From NCBI GenBank assembly GCA_044357715.1, contig JBIKPA010000004.1, positions 1 through 41,666 of the forward strand: 41,666 nt of DNA, in the 5' to 3' direction. Position 1 is the first letter of the stretch. The number at the start of each line of letters is the position of its first letter. Below, piece after piece: positions 33,145 to 41,308 of this stretch. Position numbers and translations under genes: made by a program. A model generated the notes under the pieces. It searched no databases, was not told where the DNA came from, and saw only the letters and a program-made list of their open reading frames with translations. The DNA comes from IMCC26207 sp044357715 (lineage in GTDB: Bacteria > Actinomycetota > Acidimicrobiia > Acidimicrobiales > Microtrichaceae).

Positions 33145-34413
33145 ATGAACACCGACCCCGTGGGACCAGATCCGCTCCTGGACTTCGCAAATCTTGATTT
33201 TGATCCTGAGTTTGCCGGGCAAGGCAGTGAAACAGCTTTGCTCATTCGCGTCTCTGGCCCAGACACTCCGGGGATCACCGCAGAGCTCATGAGCGTGCTG
33301 GGGGTTGCGGGTGCTCAGGTTCAGGATCTTGAGCAGGTCTTGCTTCGCGGCCACCTGACGTTAGCCACCGTAGTGAACGTCAGTCTTCACCCCGATTCCC
33401 TTTTTGAGAATCTCAATGAGTTTGCTCAGCAGTTCAATCTGCGTGTCGAGATTGATCGCGTGCCCTCTGCCTCAACCCAGAAGGGCGCTGTAGACGCAGT
33501 GACGGTTTTGGGCCATGAGCTCGAAACTGCCCTCTCCCCCGCAGAACTCTCGGCGGTTGCAGCTGGCATAGCTACTGCCGGCGGCAATATTGACCGAATT
33601 GTTCGTCTTGCGCAGTACCCGGTGTATGCCTATGAGTTCCGGAGCAGCGGCGCCGAGCCTGACACGCTTCGAAGACTCCTTGGCGAGGTAGCGAGTGAGC
33701 ACCGGCTAGATGTTGCGGTGCAGCCTGAGGGGATCGAGCGTCGAGCGAAGCGACTCGTGGTGCTTGATGTTGATTCAACTTTGATCCAAGACGAAGTGAT
33801 TGAGCTACTCGCAGTTCAAGCGGGTTGCCTTGAGCAGGTTCGCAAGGTCACTGAAAAGGCCATGACCGGAGAACTCGACTTCGAACTCGCATTACGTGAG
33901 AGGGTGCTTCTACTCAAAGGCCTCGAAGAATCGGCAGTTGAGCGAGCTCGCGCTTCTATGCGCTTGACACCCGGAGCGCGCACGTTCGTTCGCACCCTGA
34001 AGCGTTTGGGCTACAGCGTGGGAATTGTCTCGGGTGGTTTCACTGACTTCACTGACGGCCTAGCTGCCGAACTCGAGTTGGATCACGCAGTGGCGAACAA
34101 GCTCGAAATTGTTGACGGCTATCTGACTGGTCAGGTTCTTGGCAAAGTTGTTGACCGCGCACGCAAGGCCGAGCTGCTGCGACGGTTTGCACAAGCCGAA
34201 AATATTCCCTTGTCTCAAGCAGTAGCGGTAGGTGACGGAGCCAACGATCTAGACATGCTCGCAGCCGCCGGACTCGGAATTGCCTTCAACGCCAAGCCAG
34301 TCGTTCAACTTGCAGCAGACACCACAGTCAACGTTCCCTACCTAGATGCGATCCTCTTTATCTTGGGAGTGAGTCGAGAAGAGGTTGAGCGTGCAGATCT
34401 TGACCTGCCCTAG
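33145..34413 (+). CDS. serB: Phosphoserine phosphatase with ACT domains
   Basis: Removes phosphate from O-phosphoserine, the last step of serine synthesis. In 422 residues: an ACT domain (about 30-105; ALLIRVSGPDTPGITAELM), a second ACT-like domain (about 116-195; RIVRLAQYPVYAYEF), then the HAD phosphatase with nucleophile Asp208 and acid Asp210 (VVLDVDSTLIQDEVIE), the substrate region EKAMTGELDFELALRERV, VGIVSGGFTDFTDGL as motif II, and GDGANDLDMLAAAG as motif IV. ACT domains suggest allosteric control by an amino acid, as in mycobacterial SerB2. It is one of only two plus-strand genes and converges on the M16 gene with a 33-base gap. Confidence 0.97.
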   Translation: MNTDPVGPDPLLDFANLDFDPEFAGQGSETALLIRVSGPDTPGITAELMSVLGVAGAQVQDLEQVLLRGHLTLATVVNVSLHPDSLFENLNEFAQQFNLRVEIDRVPSASTQKGAVDAVTVLGHELETALSPAELSAVAAGIATAGGNIDRIVRLAQYPVYAYEFRSSGAEPDTLRRLLGEVASEHRLDVAVQPEGIERRAKRLVVLDVDSTLIQDEVIELLAVQAGCLEQVRKVTEKAMTGELDFELALRERVLLLKGLEESAVERARASMRLTPGARTFVRTLKRLGYSVGIVSGGFTDFTDGLAAELELDHAVANKLEIVDGYLTGQVLGKVVDRARKAELLRRFAQAENIPLSQAVAVGDGANDLDMLAAAGLGIAFNAKPVVQLAADTTVNVPYLDAILFILGVSREEVERADLDLP

Positions 34414-34446
34414 GACTGCTTCCTGTCAAGAGTCAAGCTCAACTCA

Positions 34447-35787
34447 CTACCGCTGAGAGAGGAACTCGAGGCCCTCGATAACACATTCGGTGGATGCTGA
34501 GCCCTTGCGGTCTCTTTGCGAGGCAGGCCCAATCGCTGCGAGCACCCGAGCACTTCCAAGAACCCGCTGTGCAGCTTGCAGAACCTCATCTTGAGTCACT
34601 GCGTCGATCAACTCTAAGTGCTCATCTAGAGGAGTTACGTTTCGGCGAAGAGTCTCCGAGATGCCCAACCTGGCACCCCTCGCACCTGAATCCTCAATCC
34701 CGAGAAGCACGCTGCCCCGTATGGAGCGCTTTGCCCGGGAGAGTTCCTCTGAGGTAATTCCGCTGTTGCACAAATCGTCAATCAGGCCGCCTACAACAGA
34801 GATAAGTTGCGAGGCCTTTGAAGGGCTCGTGGCGCACTGAACCGACAGAGCACCTGCATCGCTGAACTGAGAAACTCCAGAAGAGATGGAGTACGTAAGC
34901 CCTCTCGATTCTCGGACCTCTTGAAAAAGTCGACTTGAAGGACCGGTTCCGAACACATGGTTCAAGAGGGCAAGCGCAAAGCGATCCGAGCTACCCACGG
35001 GTCCAGTTCGCCACCCAAAAGCGAGATGCACCAGTTCACCAGATCGAGTCTCGGTGAGGAGCGCCCCGACAGGCTCGTGTGGTTTGACCCTCGTTGGGCT
35101 CTCACCGGTAGCAGCGTCTGCAAAAGCAGACTCCACTGCACTCACGACCACTGCGTGATCAACATCTCCAGCGGCCGTGACCACCAAGTTCGTATTCTGA
35201 TACCACTGATCAAAAAATGCCACCAGTTGGTCTCGGCTGACTGCTTCTACGCTGCTCGTTGTACCAAGCACTTCTCGGCCTAGCGGGTGTTGCGGGAACA
35301 GCGACTCGAATAGCCGAACCCCAACAAGATCTTCAGGGTCATCTTCTGCGGCAGCAAGTTCTTCTAAAATCACTTCTCGCTCGGCCTCTACGTCCTCCTC
35401 AGCTAGCGCTGGATCAGAGACCAGATCGAGCAGTACGTCTAGAGCTAGTTCAGACTCGCTTGACGGAACCCGAGCAAAAAATGCCGTGTACTCACTTGCG
35501 GTATAGGCATTGATATCGCCTCCGACTCCGTCAATGTCAATTGCAATGTCAACTGCTTTACGACGAGAAGTTCCCTTAAAGAGCAGGTGCTCAAGAAAGT
35601 GTGAGGCACCGGCAATCTGTGCTGGCTCATCCCTGCCGCCAACGCCAACCCACGCTGCATAGGTTGCAGAATGGGTGTGCGCAACAGAGTCAGTGAGAAC
35701 ACGAATTCCGTTTGGCAGAACTGTCTTTTCAACGTTCGCAGCGAGAAGCGAGTTGCTCGCTCCTCGCTGCGTAAGGTCACTGCTCAT
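34447..35787 (-). CDS. M16 family zinc peptidase
   Basis: An insulinase-type metallopeptidase related to mitochondrial processing peptidase beta subunit. In 446 residues the inverted zinc motif HFLEH lies at residues 63-67 and the third ligand Glu in the VILEE segment near residue 142. The second half has the usual catalytically inactive M16 repeat with HLAFGWRTGPVGSSD and GPSSRLFQEVRESRGLTYSISSG split over two blocks. The frame has a TTG one codon earlier, but ATG at 35787 with GGGAAG upstream is preferred. It follows pnp after 51 bases, the conserved rpsO-pnp-M16 order. Confidence 0.94.
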   Translation of the reverse strand: MSSDLTQRGASNSLLAANVEKTVLPNGIRVLTDSVAHTHSATYAAWVGVGGRDEPAQIAGASHFLEHLLFKGTSRRKAVDIAIDIDGVGGDINAYTASEYTAFFARVPSSESELALDVLLDLVSDPALAEEDVEAEREVILEELAAAEDDPEDLVGVRLFESLFPQHPLGREVLGTTSSVEAVSRDQLVAFFDQWYQNTNLVVTAAGDVDHAVVVSAVESAFADAATGESPTRVKPHEPVGALLTETRSGELVHLAFGWRTGPVGSSDRFALALLNHVFGTGPSSRLFQEVRESRGLTYSISSGVSQFSDAGALSVQCATSPSKASQLISVVGGLIDDLCNSGITSEELSRAKRSIRGSVLLGIEDSGARGARLGISETLRRNVTPLDEHLELIDAVTQDEVLQAAQRVLGSARVLAAIGPASQRDRKGSASTECVIEGLEFLSQR

Positions 35788-35838
35788 CAAAACTTCCCGC
35801 CCTAATGAGAGAGTGAGTAGTTATTGACACTTCAAATA

Positions 35839-38337
35839 TCATCGACGCCTGCGTTGACCACCTCGGCCACCGCCACTTCCGCCGGTTCCGCCTCCTGGAC
35901 CGCGTCCACCCGTGCGCACTGGGTTCGGGCCCAAGTCGCCGAATGTTTCGGAGAGTTCAGCGTCAAAAGAATCGGCGAAGCTCACTTCGATCCGGTCCGA
36001 TGACGAAACATCGGCCTCGTCCTGTGCGCTCGCAGAGGTAACCGGTTCCTCAAACGAGGCGGCAGACCCTGTTGTGTGAGCAGCGCTCGTCGCGCCGCCC
36101 TCACTCGCTTTTGGGGACTCATCTCCTGCTAACGCTAGAGATATCTTTCCGTTTGGATCTATATCCTCGACACGCACAGAAACAGCATCGCCAAGGTCGA
36201 CCACATCTTCAACACGGTCGATGCGCTTTCCGCCACCGAGCTTCGAGATATGAAGCAGGCCGTCGCGTCCAGGCAGGATATTGACGAACGCACCGAACTT
36301 GGTGATGTTCACTACCCGGCCTTCATAGATTGCGCCAACTTCGGCAGTGGGAGGATCAAGAATCAACTTAATCTGACGCTCAGCCTCTTGCATCGCTCCT
36401 GCATCAACTGAAGCAATCGACACAACACCGACCATGCCATCGTCATCAACGCTGATATTCGCGCCGGTCTCGCCCTGAATGGCGTTGATTACCTTGCCCT
36501 TTGGACCAATCACTTCACCAATCTTGTCGATCGGAATCTCGAAGCTAATGATCTTCGGAGCGGTCTCGGAAACCTCATCACGAGGTGCTGCAATAGCTGC
36601 TGCCATCACCTCAAGAATCTGCAACCGGGCCTCACGTGCCTGATTGAGCGCACCTGCAAGAACATCAGCCGGAATACCGTCGATCTTTGTATCAAGCTGC
36701 AAGGCAGTAATGAATTCCGAAGTACCAGCCACCTTGAAGTCCATGTCGCCATAGGCGTCCTCGGCTCCAAGAATGTCTGTCAGCGTGACGTATTTGTCAT
36801 CGGCATAAATCAGACCCATTGCAATTCCAGCTACCGGAGCCTTGATCGGGACGCCTGCGTCCATCAAAGAAAGTGTGGAAGCACACACCGAGGCCATTGA
36901 GGATGAACCATTTGAACCAAGCACCTCGGACACCAAGCGAATGGTGTACGGGAACTCTTCAAGTGAAGGAACCACTGGGAAGACCGCACGCTCAGCGAGT
37001 GCGCCGTGGCCAATCTCGCGACGCTTTGGACCACGCATAAACCCAGGTTCACCAGTAGAGAATGGCGGGAAGTTGTAGTGATGCAGATAGCGCTTGCGAG
37101 TAATTGGGTCGATCCCGTCAATCATCTGATCCATCTTTGCCATACCAAGAGTGGCAACGTTCAGGACCTGAGTTTCACCTCGCTGGAACAGTCCAGTTCC
37201 GTGAGCGGTTGGGATCACATCAACCTCTGCCGACAATGCACGCAGATCGCTGAGCCCACGGCCATCGATCCGGGCGCCCTCGTTCACAATGCGCGAACGC
37301 ACGGTGGACTTTGCCAATGAACGAAAGGCGTTCTTGGTCTGCTTGGTGGCATTTGATGTTGCGTCATCGGCTGACACGCCATCTGCAACTGCCGTTGCGA
37401 CCAGACCAGGAACGATTCGCTCAAGAAGTTCGTCACGCAACGCAGCCTCGGCTGCAGTGCGGTCGGCTTTATCTGCAATCTGCATGATCTCAACGATTTG
37501 CTTGCCGCCAAGTGACTCAACCTCTGCATAAATCTCGGTGCTGTAGTCAACCTGTGGGTTGTAGTGCATGACCGGCTTTGGGCCATCCGCTGCAAGCACA
37601 GCCTCGGCAAGCTTCCGCTGTAGAGCGATAACTTCTGAGATCCAACGCTTTGACTCGTTCAAGGCATCAGCGAGTGCCGCCTCATCAACCTTAGGCGCAC
37701 CATTTTGGTAGTAACCCCAAGCACCTTCAGTGCCGCCAGCTTCAACCATCATCACTGCGACATCACCATTGTCGAGTTCGCGACCAGCAACAACGATCTC
37801 GAAAGTTGACTCGTCACCCTCTTCATAGGTGGGGTGAGCAATCCAGGTGCCATCAGTTGAATATGCAAGACGCACTGCACCGACGGGGCCGTCAAAGGGA
37901 ATATCTGAGATCATCAGTGCCGCAGATGCACCGTTAATCGCCAAGACGTCGTACGGGTTTTTCTGATCCGCACCAAAAACGGTACCGACCACATGGACCT
38001 CGTTACGGAAGTCGGATGGGAACGATGGTCGCAGGGGACGATCGATCAGGCGGCAAGTCAGGATTGCTGATTCGGGTGCACGACCCTCACGCCGGAAGAA
38101 TGACCCGGGGATCTTTCCGGCGGCATACATGCGCTCTTCGATGTCTACTGTCAACGGGAAGAAGTCAATGCCCTCACGGACATGCCCTGCTGCTGTCGCA
38201 GTCATCAGGATTCGGGTATTTCCCATGCCAGCGAGTACTGCTCCGCCAGCGAGTCCGGCAAGCTTGCCGGTCTCAAATGAAATTGTCTTGTTCTCGTCTT
38301 CACCGACTGGTGCTTCGACGCGAATAAATGTGGCCAC
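35839..38337 (-). CDS. pnp: Polyribonucleotide nucleotidyltransferase (PNPase)
   Basis: A phosphorolytic 3'-5' exoribonuclease and, in reverse, polymerase acting in RNA decay. The 832 residues contain two RNase PH domains, a KH domain (about 590-650; PIDKIGEVIGPKGKVINAIQ) and an S1 domain (about 665-735; EGRVVNITKFGAFVNILPG), with the second PH core SEVLGSNGSSSMASVCAS. The C-terminal tail is acidic/Ser-rich and then Gly/Arg-rich (GRGPGGG, GGGRGGQRRRR), as in other actinobacterial PNPases. GTG at 38337 has AAGGAGGG five bases upstream. A perfect hairpin lies just before that site, and a stronger one lies nearer rpsO, which may control expression. Confidence 0.97.
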   Translation of the reverse strand: MATFIRVEAPVGEDENKTISFETGKLAGLAGGAVLAGMGNTRILMTATAAGHVREGIDFFPLTVDIEERMYAAGKIPGSFFRREGRAPESAILTCRLIDRPLRPSFPSDFRNEVHVVGTVFGADQKNPYDVLAINGASAALMISDIPFDGPVGAVRLAYSTDGTWIAHPTYEEGDESTFEIVVAGRELDNGDVAVMMVEAGGTEGAWGYYQNGAPKVDEAALADALNESKRWISEVIALQRKLAEAVLAADGPKPVMHYNPQVDYSTEIYAEVESLGGKQIVEIMQIADKADRTAAEAALRDELLERIVPGLVATAVADGVSADDATSNATKQTKNAFRSLAKSTVRSRIVNEGARIDGRGLSDLRALSAEVDVIPTAHGTGLFQRGETQVLNVATLGMAKMDQMIDGIDPITRKRYLHHYNFPPFSTGEPGFMRGPKRREIGHGALAERAVFPVVPSLEEFPYTIRLVSEVLGSNGSSSMASVCASTLSLMDAGVPIKAPVAGIAMGLIYADDKYVTLTDILGAEDAYGDMDFKVAGTSEFITALQLDTKIDGIPADVLAGALNQAREARLQILEVMAAAIAAPRDEVSETAPKIISFEIPIDKIGEVIGPKGKVINAIQGETGANISVDDDGMVGVVSIASVDAGAMQEAERQIKLILDPPTAEVGAIYEGRVVNITKFGAFVNILPGRDGLLHISKLGGGKRIDRVEDVVDLGDAVSVRVEDIDPNGKISLALAGDESPKASEGGATSAAHTTGSAASFEEPVTSASAQDEADVSSSDRIEVSFADSFDAELSETFGDLGPNPVRTGGRGPGGGTGGSGGGRGGQRRRR

Positions 38338-38349
38338 GTGGCCCTCCTT

Positions 38350-38367
38350 CGATCCCCCTCGGGATCG
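38350..38367 (-). promoter_or_regulatory. Hairpin immediately upstream of the pnp ribosome binding site
   Basis: CGATCCC-cctc-GGGATCG on the plus strand is a perfect 7-bp inverted repeat with a four-base loop. On the pnp transcript it ends directly before AAGGAGGG and the GTG start. In E. coli the pnp leader hairpin is cut by RNase III and then used for PNPase autocontrol; this could be an analogue. Confidence 0.65.
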
Positions 38368-38543
38368 TCTAGGTGCGACAAGGCCAGTTCCCAGTGGTCG
38401 ACTCCCGAGGCATTCACAACCAGCGCGAACTCACTTAGCCGGGGTGCTCAGAGGTCGGCAACCGGTAACTGACCGGCTCGCCGCACTTCTCTTATTGTTA
38501 TGTGTCCTTACACACTACCCGCGCTCAACACCCCATACGCGAA

Positions 38544-38567
38544 TCGGCTGACCCGAAGGCCAGCCGA
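38544..38567 (-). terminator. UUCG-capped hairpin between rpsO and pnp
   Basis: On the minus strand TCGGCTG-GCC-TTCG-GGT-CAGCCGA folds into a ten-pair stem (one G-T pair) closed by a cUUCGg tetraloop, one of the most stable RNA loops. It lies 41 bases after the rpsO stop. No T run follows, so it is not a classical intrinsic terminator; it could be an attenuator, a 3' protecting end for rpsO mRNA or an RNase III substrate. Confidence 0.7.
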
Positions 38568-38607
38568 GATCACAGATCTGATACGAAACAAAGCGAAAGG
38601 GGTTTGC

Positions 38608-38889
38608 TTAGCGGCGCAAACCAAGCTCAGCGATGATCGAGCGGTAGCGCTCGATGTCGTTTGTCTTGAGGTAATCAAGGAACCTGCGACGACGACCCAC
38701 CAGCATCAAGAGACCACGACGAGAGTGATGGTCCTTCTTGTGCTTCTTAAGATGCTCGGTCAGATGATCGATCCGGTCGGTGAGAAGCGCAATCTGAACT
38801 TCAGCGGACCCAGTATCGGCGGAAGTCTTGCCGAACTTTGTGATCGTGTCGGCCTTCGGTGGAAGGTTGGTGGCTTGACGATTACTCAT
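38608..38889 (-). CDS. rpsO: 30S ribosomal protein S15
   Basis: S15 binds 16S rRNA near the central domain junction. The 93 residues have the family core GKTSADTGSAEVQIALLT, LTEHLKKHKKDHHSRRGLL and GRRRRFLDYLK. Compared with the usual 89 residues the protein has a four-residue longer N-terminus (MSNRQATNLPPKAD). ATG at 38889 has AAGAAAGAGAC upstream. It is followed by pnp after 270 bases, which hold two hairpins. S15 regulates its own mRNA in several bacteria; a short TGGG...CCCA hairpin (38903-38917) in the leader could contribute, but this is weak. Confidence 0.98.
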   Translation of the reverse strand: MSNRQATNLPPKADTITKFGKTSADTGSAEVQIALLTDRIDHLTEHLKKHKKDHHSRRGLLMLVGRRRRFLDYLKTNDIERYRSIIAELGLRR

Positions 38890-39059
38890 AATGTCTCTTT
38901 CTTGGGCTACTTACCCAGCTCTTCAGATCGTTGACTTCACCGAAGAAATACGTCTCTACGGTGCTGCTGCGTATCCCAAAGCGGTACGGCTGCTCAGCCG
39001 AGGACTCGTTAGTCTAGATGCACAAGTGCAGCTAGGTAAAACGAGGCTCTTTACCCGCT
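38890..39059 (-). promoter_or_regulatory. rpsO: rpsO promoter and leader
   Basis: The minus strand shows TTACCT (39039-39034), a 17-base spacer and TAGACT (39016-39011): four of six matches to each sigma-70 consensus box with ideal spacing. The spacer contains the palindrome TGCAC-tt-GTGCA (39019-39030), a possible operator. The transcript would begin near 39005 and carry a CGGCT-gagc-AGCCG hairpin (39000-38987) and about 100 bases of further leader before the rpsO ATG. Confidence 0.5.
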
Positions 39060-40169
39060 TTAGCGATCGGTGTGCCATGAGTACTTTGGCCTGCGGTGAC
39101 GGCCAACAACTTTCGATGCTTGCCCAGAGGGCGATAGCGAGAAGATGCGCGCATTCGGCTCGTAGCAAACCCGTTCAACATCTTCAAGAGTCGGGAACTT
39201 CTTCTGCAGCCCTGCCGCTCGAAGAGTCGACCTGATGCTCTCGCCCAACTCGGCGGCTAGCAGTTCTGCGATTACGGCCGGCAGGGTTTCTGGATCACGC
39301 AGAATCCAAGAATGCCCTCCACCTTCGATTGTAACGAGCACGCCTTCAGTCCTACGAGCAGTGTCGCGTGCAGTTCTGTGGGGCACTCCAAGGTCTCTTG
39401 ACCCATGGAGCACAAACACAGGAACATCGTTTTCGAACAACGCGTCTAACGCATACCTACTTGACCGACTTCGTAAAATCGTCCACATGGGACCGAGCAA
39501 CCGCCATGGCTGCACCATATGGCCAGCGACGGTGGGCACCAACAGCCTGAATAACTTCGTTGCCTGAAGAGGGTCGCTAAACGTGGGCATGACAGTAAGT
39601 GAGTCCAGGAGTAACAAGCCGCTCAACACGCCTAGCAGCGGTGGGGCAACTCGGAAGACCTGCACCATCATGTCCCAGGTGTCTCCAACGATCGCATCGA
39701 TGAGTACCACGCCAATCACTCTCTCGGGCCTTGTGGCTGCCATCCGCGTGATGAGCTGACCCCCCATGGAGTGCCCCGCAACGACGAAGATGTCAATCCC
39801 GAGGTCGTCAATGACTCGGCCGAGCAGGTCTGCGTAGTCATTGAGGCTCTGACCCGAAAGGGGAAGTCCTTGAGTGGCCCCATGCCCTGCAGTGTCAATT
39901 GCAATGACTCTGAAGCCCATCTTCACTAACCGAGACAGAGATTGAGCGTAGAGAAACCCTTCAACCGAAAAGCCATGAACAACGACTAACGGTATGCCTT
40001 TACCCGCAACGGTGACTCCGACCCGGTGACCATCTTCGAGTGTGATCTCGTGTCGAGCCAAGCGAGGAACTTCAATAGCCTCGGCGGCAAGCGGCGCATC
40101 GAGAACAGGACCCTCAATTGGGTCAAAAATCTCGCTCTCATCAATGTCCGTCTGCTGAATATTATTCAC
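39060..40169 (-). CDS. Alpha/beta hydrolase
   Basis: An alpha/beta-fold hydrolase of 369 residues. Residues about 40-310 form the core: the oxyanion strand PLVVVHGFSVEGF, IAIDTAGHGATQG, the nucleophile Ser134 in VAGHSMGGQLI, the acid in VLHGSRDLGVP and the base in IEGGGHSWILRDPE. The first 35 residues are acidic and not part of the core; the last 50 are basic. No signal peptide is visible. The substrate is unknown. GTG at 40169 has GGTGGG upstream. It sits between ribF and rpsO, where relatives usually have no gene, so it is probably a lineage insertion. Confidence 0.9.
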   Translation of the reverse strand: MNNIQQTDIDESEIFDPIEGPVLDAPLAAEAIEVPRLARHEITLEDGHRVGVTVAGKGIPLVVVHGFSVEGFLYAQSLSRLVKMGFRVIAIDTAGHGATQGLPLSGQSLNDYADLLGRVIDDLGIDIFVVAGHSMGGQLITRMAATRPERVIGVVLIDAIVGDTWDMMVQVFRVAPPLLGVLSGLLLLDSLTVMPTFSDPLQATKLFRLLVPTVAGHMVQPWRLLGPMWTILRSRSSRYALDALFENDVPVFVLHGSRDLGVPHRTARDTARRTEGVLVTIEGGGHSWILRDPETLPAVIAELLAAELGESIRSTLRAAGLQKKFPTLEDVERVCYEPNARIFSLSPSGQASKVVGRHRRPKYSWHTDR

Positions 40170-40223
40170 AACTACCCACCGTCACTTTGAACAGAACCGC
40201 CGCTTCCTGTCAGCACCATCTGG

Positions 40224-40244
40224 GATTACCTTGTTCAGGTTATC
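40224..40244. promoter_or_regulatory. Inverted repeat upstream of the alpha/beta hydrolase
   Basis: GATTACCT-tgttc-AGGTTATC is an 8-bp inverted repeat with one mismatch in the 134-base gap between ribF and the hydrolase gene, 55-75 bases before the hydrolase start. It may be an operator or simply a hairpin; nothing else is recognised in this gap. Confidence 0.35.
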
Positions 40245-40303
40245 GCCAAGTCAGCTGAGAATGGCGTTCTGCGGTGCCTCTTCGGGCCAGAGCGCGCAAG
40301 TGC

Positions 40304-41299
40304 TCACCGTGTAGTGCCGCCGAGCAGACCTCGAGCCTTCTCGCAGTCAAGCTTCAACTGCTCGGTGAGCTCCGCAACAGATGCAAACTTTGCATCCGCT
40401 CGAAGCCTGTGATCGAACCTCACCGATACCTGCTCGCCATAGAGGTCTCCGGCAAAGTCCAAGACATGCACCTCTAGCAACGTCATAGCTTGGTCGCCAT
40501 AAAAAGTGGGGCGCTTCCCCACATAGATCGCAGCGGGTAGTGCAGCTTCGCCCAGGTTGCTCGAAGGTGGCGCAGATCTGTTGGGTTGACGCTCGATCCA
40601 GCCCGCATATATCCCATCGGCTGGCATCAGCATCTCATCTGAGATGGCGACATTTGCAGTTGGGAAGCCAAGAGAACGGCCTCGCTGATCGCCAAGTACA
40701 ACGAGACCTCGCATCTCGTGCGAGCGCCCGAGCATAAGATTTGCATCGGCTAGGCGACCTTCATGGAGTGCGCGACGGATGGCCGTTGAGGAGACCTGAG
40801 CGTCGTCTCGAGCTGCTTGGCCGTCGAGTCCGACGAGTTTGTGTCCCAACACCTTAAAGTCAAGACTTTTGCCCATCTCGGTGAGCAATTCCACGTTGCC
40901 GCGACGGCGAAAACCAAAGTGGAAGTCCTCCCCAACCACGATCTGTCGAGCGTTTAAGCATTGCGCTAACACCGACCGAACGAAATCCTCCGCCGACTCT
41001 GTGGCGCGTTGCTGATCGAAGCGAACAACAAGCACGTAGTCAACCCCGGTTTCTGCAAGCAATTCAAGCTTTTGGTCGAGGTCAGTCAGCAACAAAGGTG
41101 CTGAGTCTGGTCGGATAACCTGAGCTGGGTGCCGGTCAAAGGTAACCACTGCTGACTGCTGTTTCGCCGCCTGAGCCCGCCTTCGCACTTCGGCGATCAC
41201 TGCCTGATGGCCTAGGTGCACCCCGTCATAGGCTCCGATCGTCACCACCGAGCCCTCGGGTAGCGCAGGACAGATATCGGTATCAGCAAGAATCTTCAC
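40304..41299 (-). CDS. ribF: Bifunctional riboflavin kinase / FAD synthetase
   Basis: Makes FMN from riboflavin and then FAD. In 331 residues: the nucleotidyltransferase domain (1-about 185) with GAYDGVHLGHQAVI (22-35), TFDRHPAQVI, VGEDFHFGFRRRG and the STAIRRAL signature (171-178); the flavokinase domain (about 195-325) with RGRSLGFPTANV, ADGIYAGW, AAIYVGKRPTF and LLEVHVLDFAGDLYG. GTG at 41299, nine bases after the truB stop. truB-ribF-rpsO is the standard actinobacterial order. Confidence 0.97.
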   Translation of the reverse strand: MKILADTDICPALPEGSVVTIGAYDGVHLGHQAVIAEVRRRAQAAKQQSAVVTFDRHPAQVIRPDSAPLLLTDLDQKLELLAETGVDYVLVVRFDQQRATESAEDFVRSVLAQCLNARQIVVGEDFHFGFRRRGNVELLTEMGKSLDFKVLGHKLVGLDGQAARDDAQVSSTAIRRALHEGRLADANLMLGRSHEMRGLVVLGDQRGRSLGFPTANVAISDEMLMPADGIYAGWIERQPNRSAPPSSNLGEAALPAAIYVGKRPTFYGDQAMTLLEVHVLDFAGDLYGEQVSVRFDHRLRADAKFASVAELTEQLKLDCEKARGLLGGTTR

Positions 41300-41308
41300 A
41301 ACGACACG

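Noticed and set aside
34414..34446. Terminator between convergent serB and M16 genes
   Set aside because: The 33 bases contain no stem longer than four pairs and no T run on either strand.
38205..38417. 70-codon minus-strand frame across the pnp start as a leader peptide
   Set aside because: It has no ribosome binding site and overlaps pnp in another frame far into the coding region.
40170..40303. Possible tRNA or small RNA in the ribF-hydrolase gap
   Set aside because: No cloverleaf, T-loop GTTC pattern or CCA-type acceptor stem could be built; only one inverted repeat is seen.
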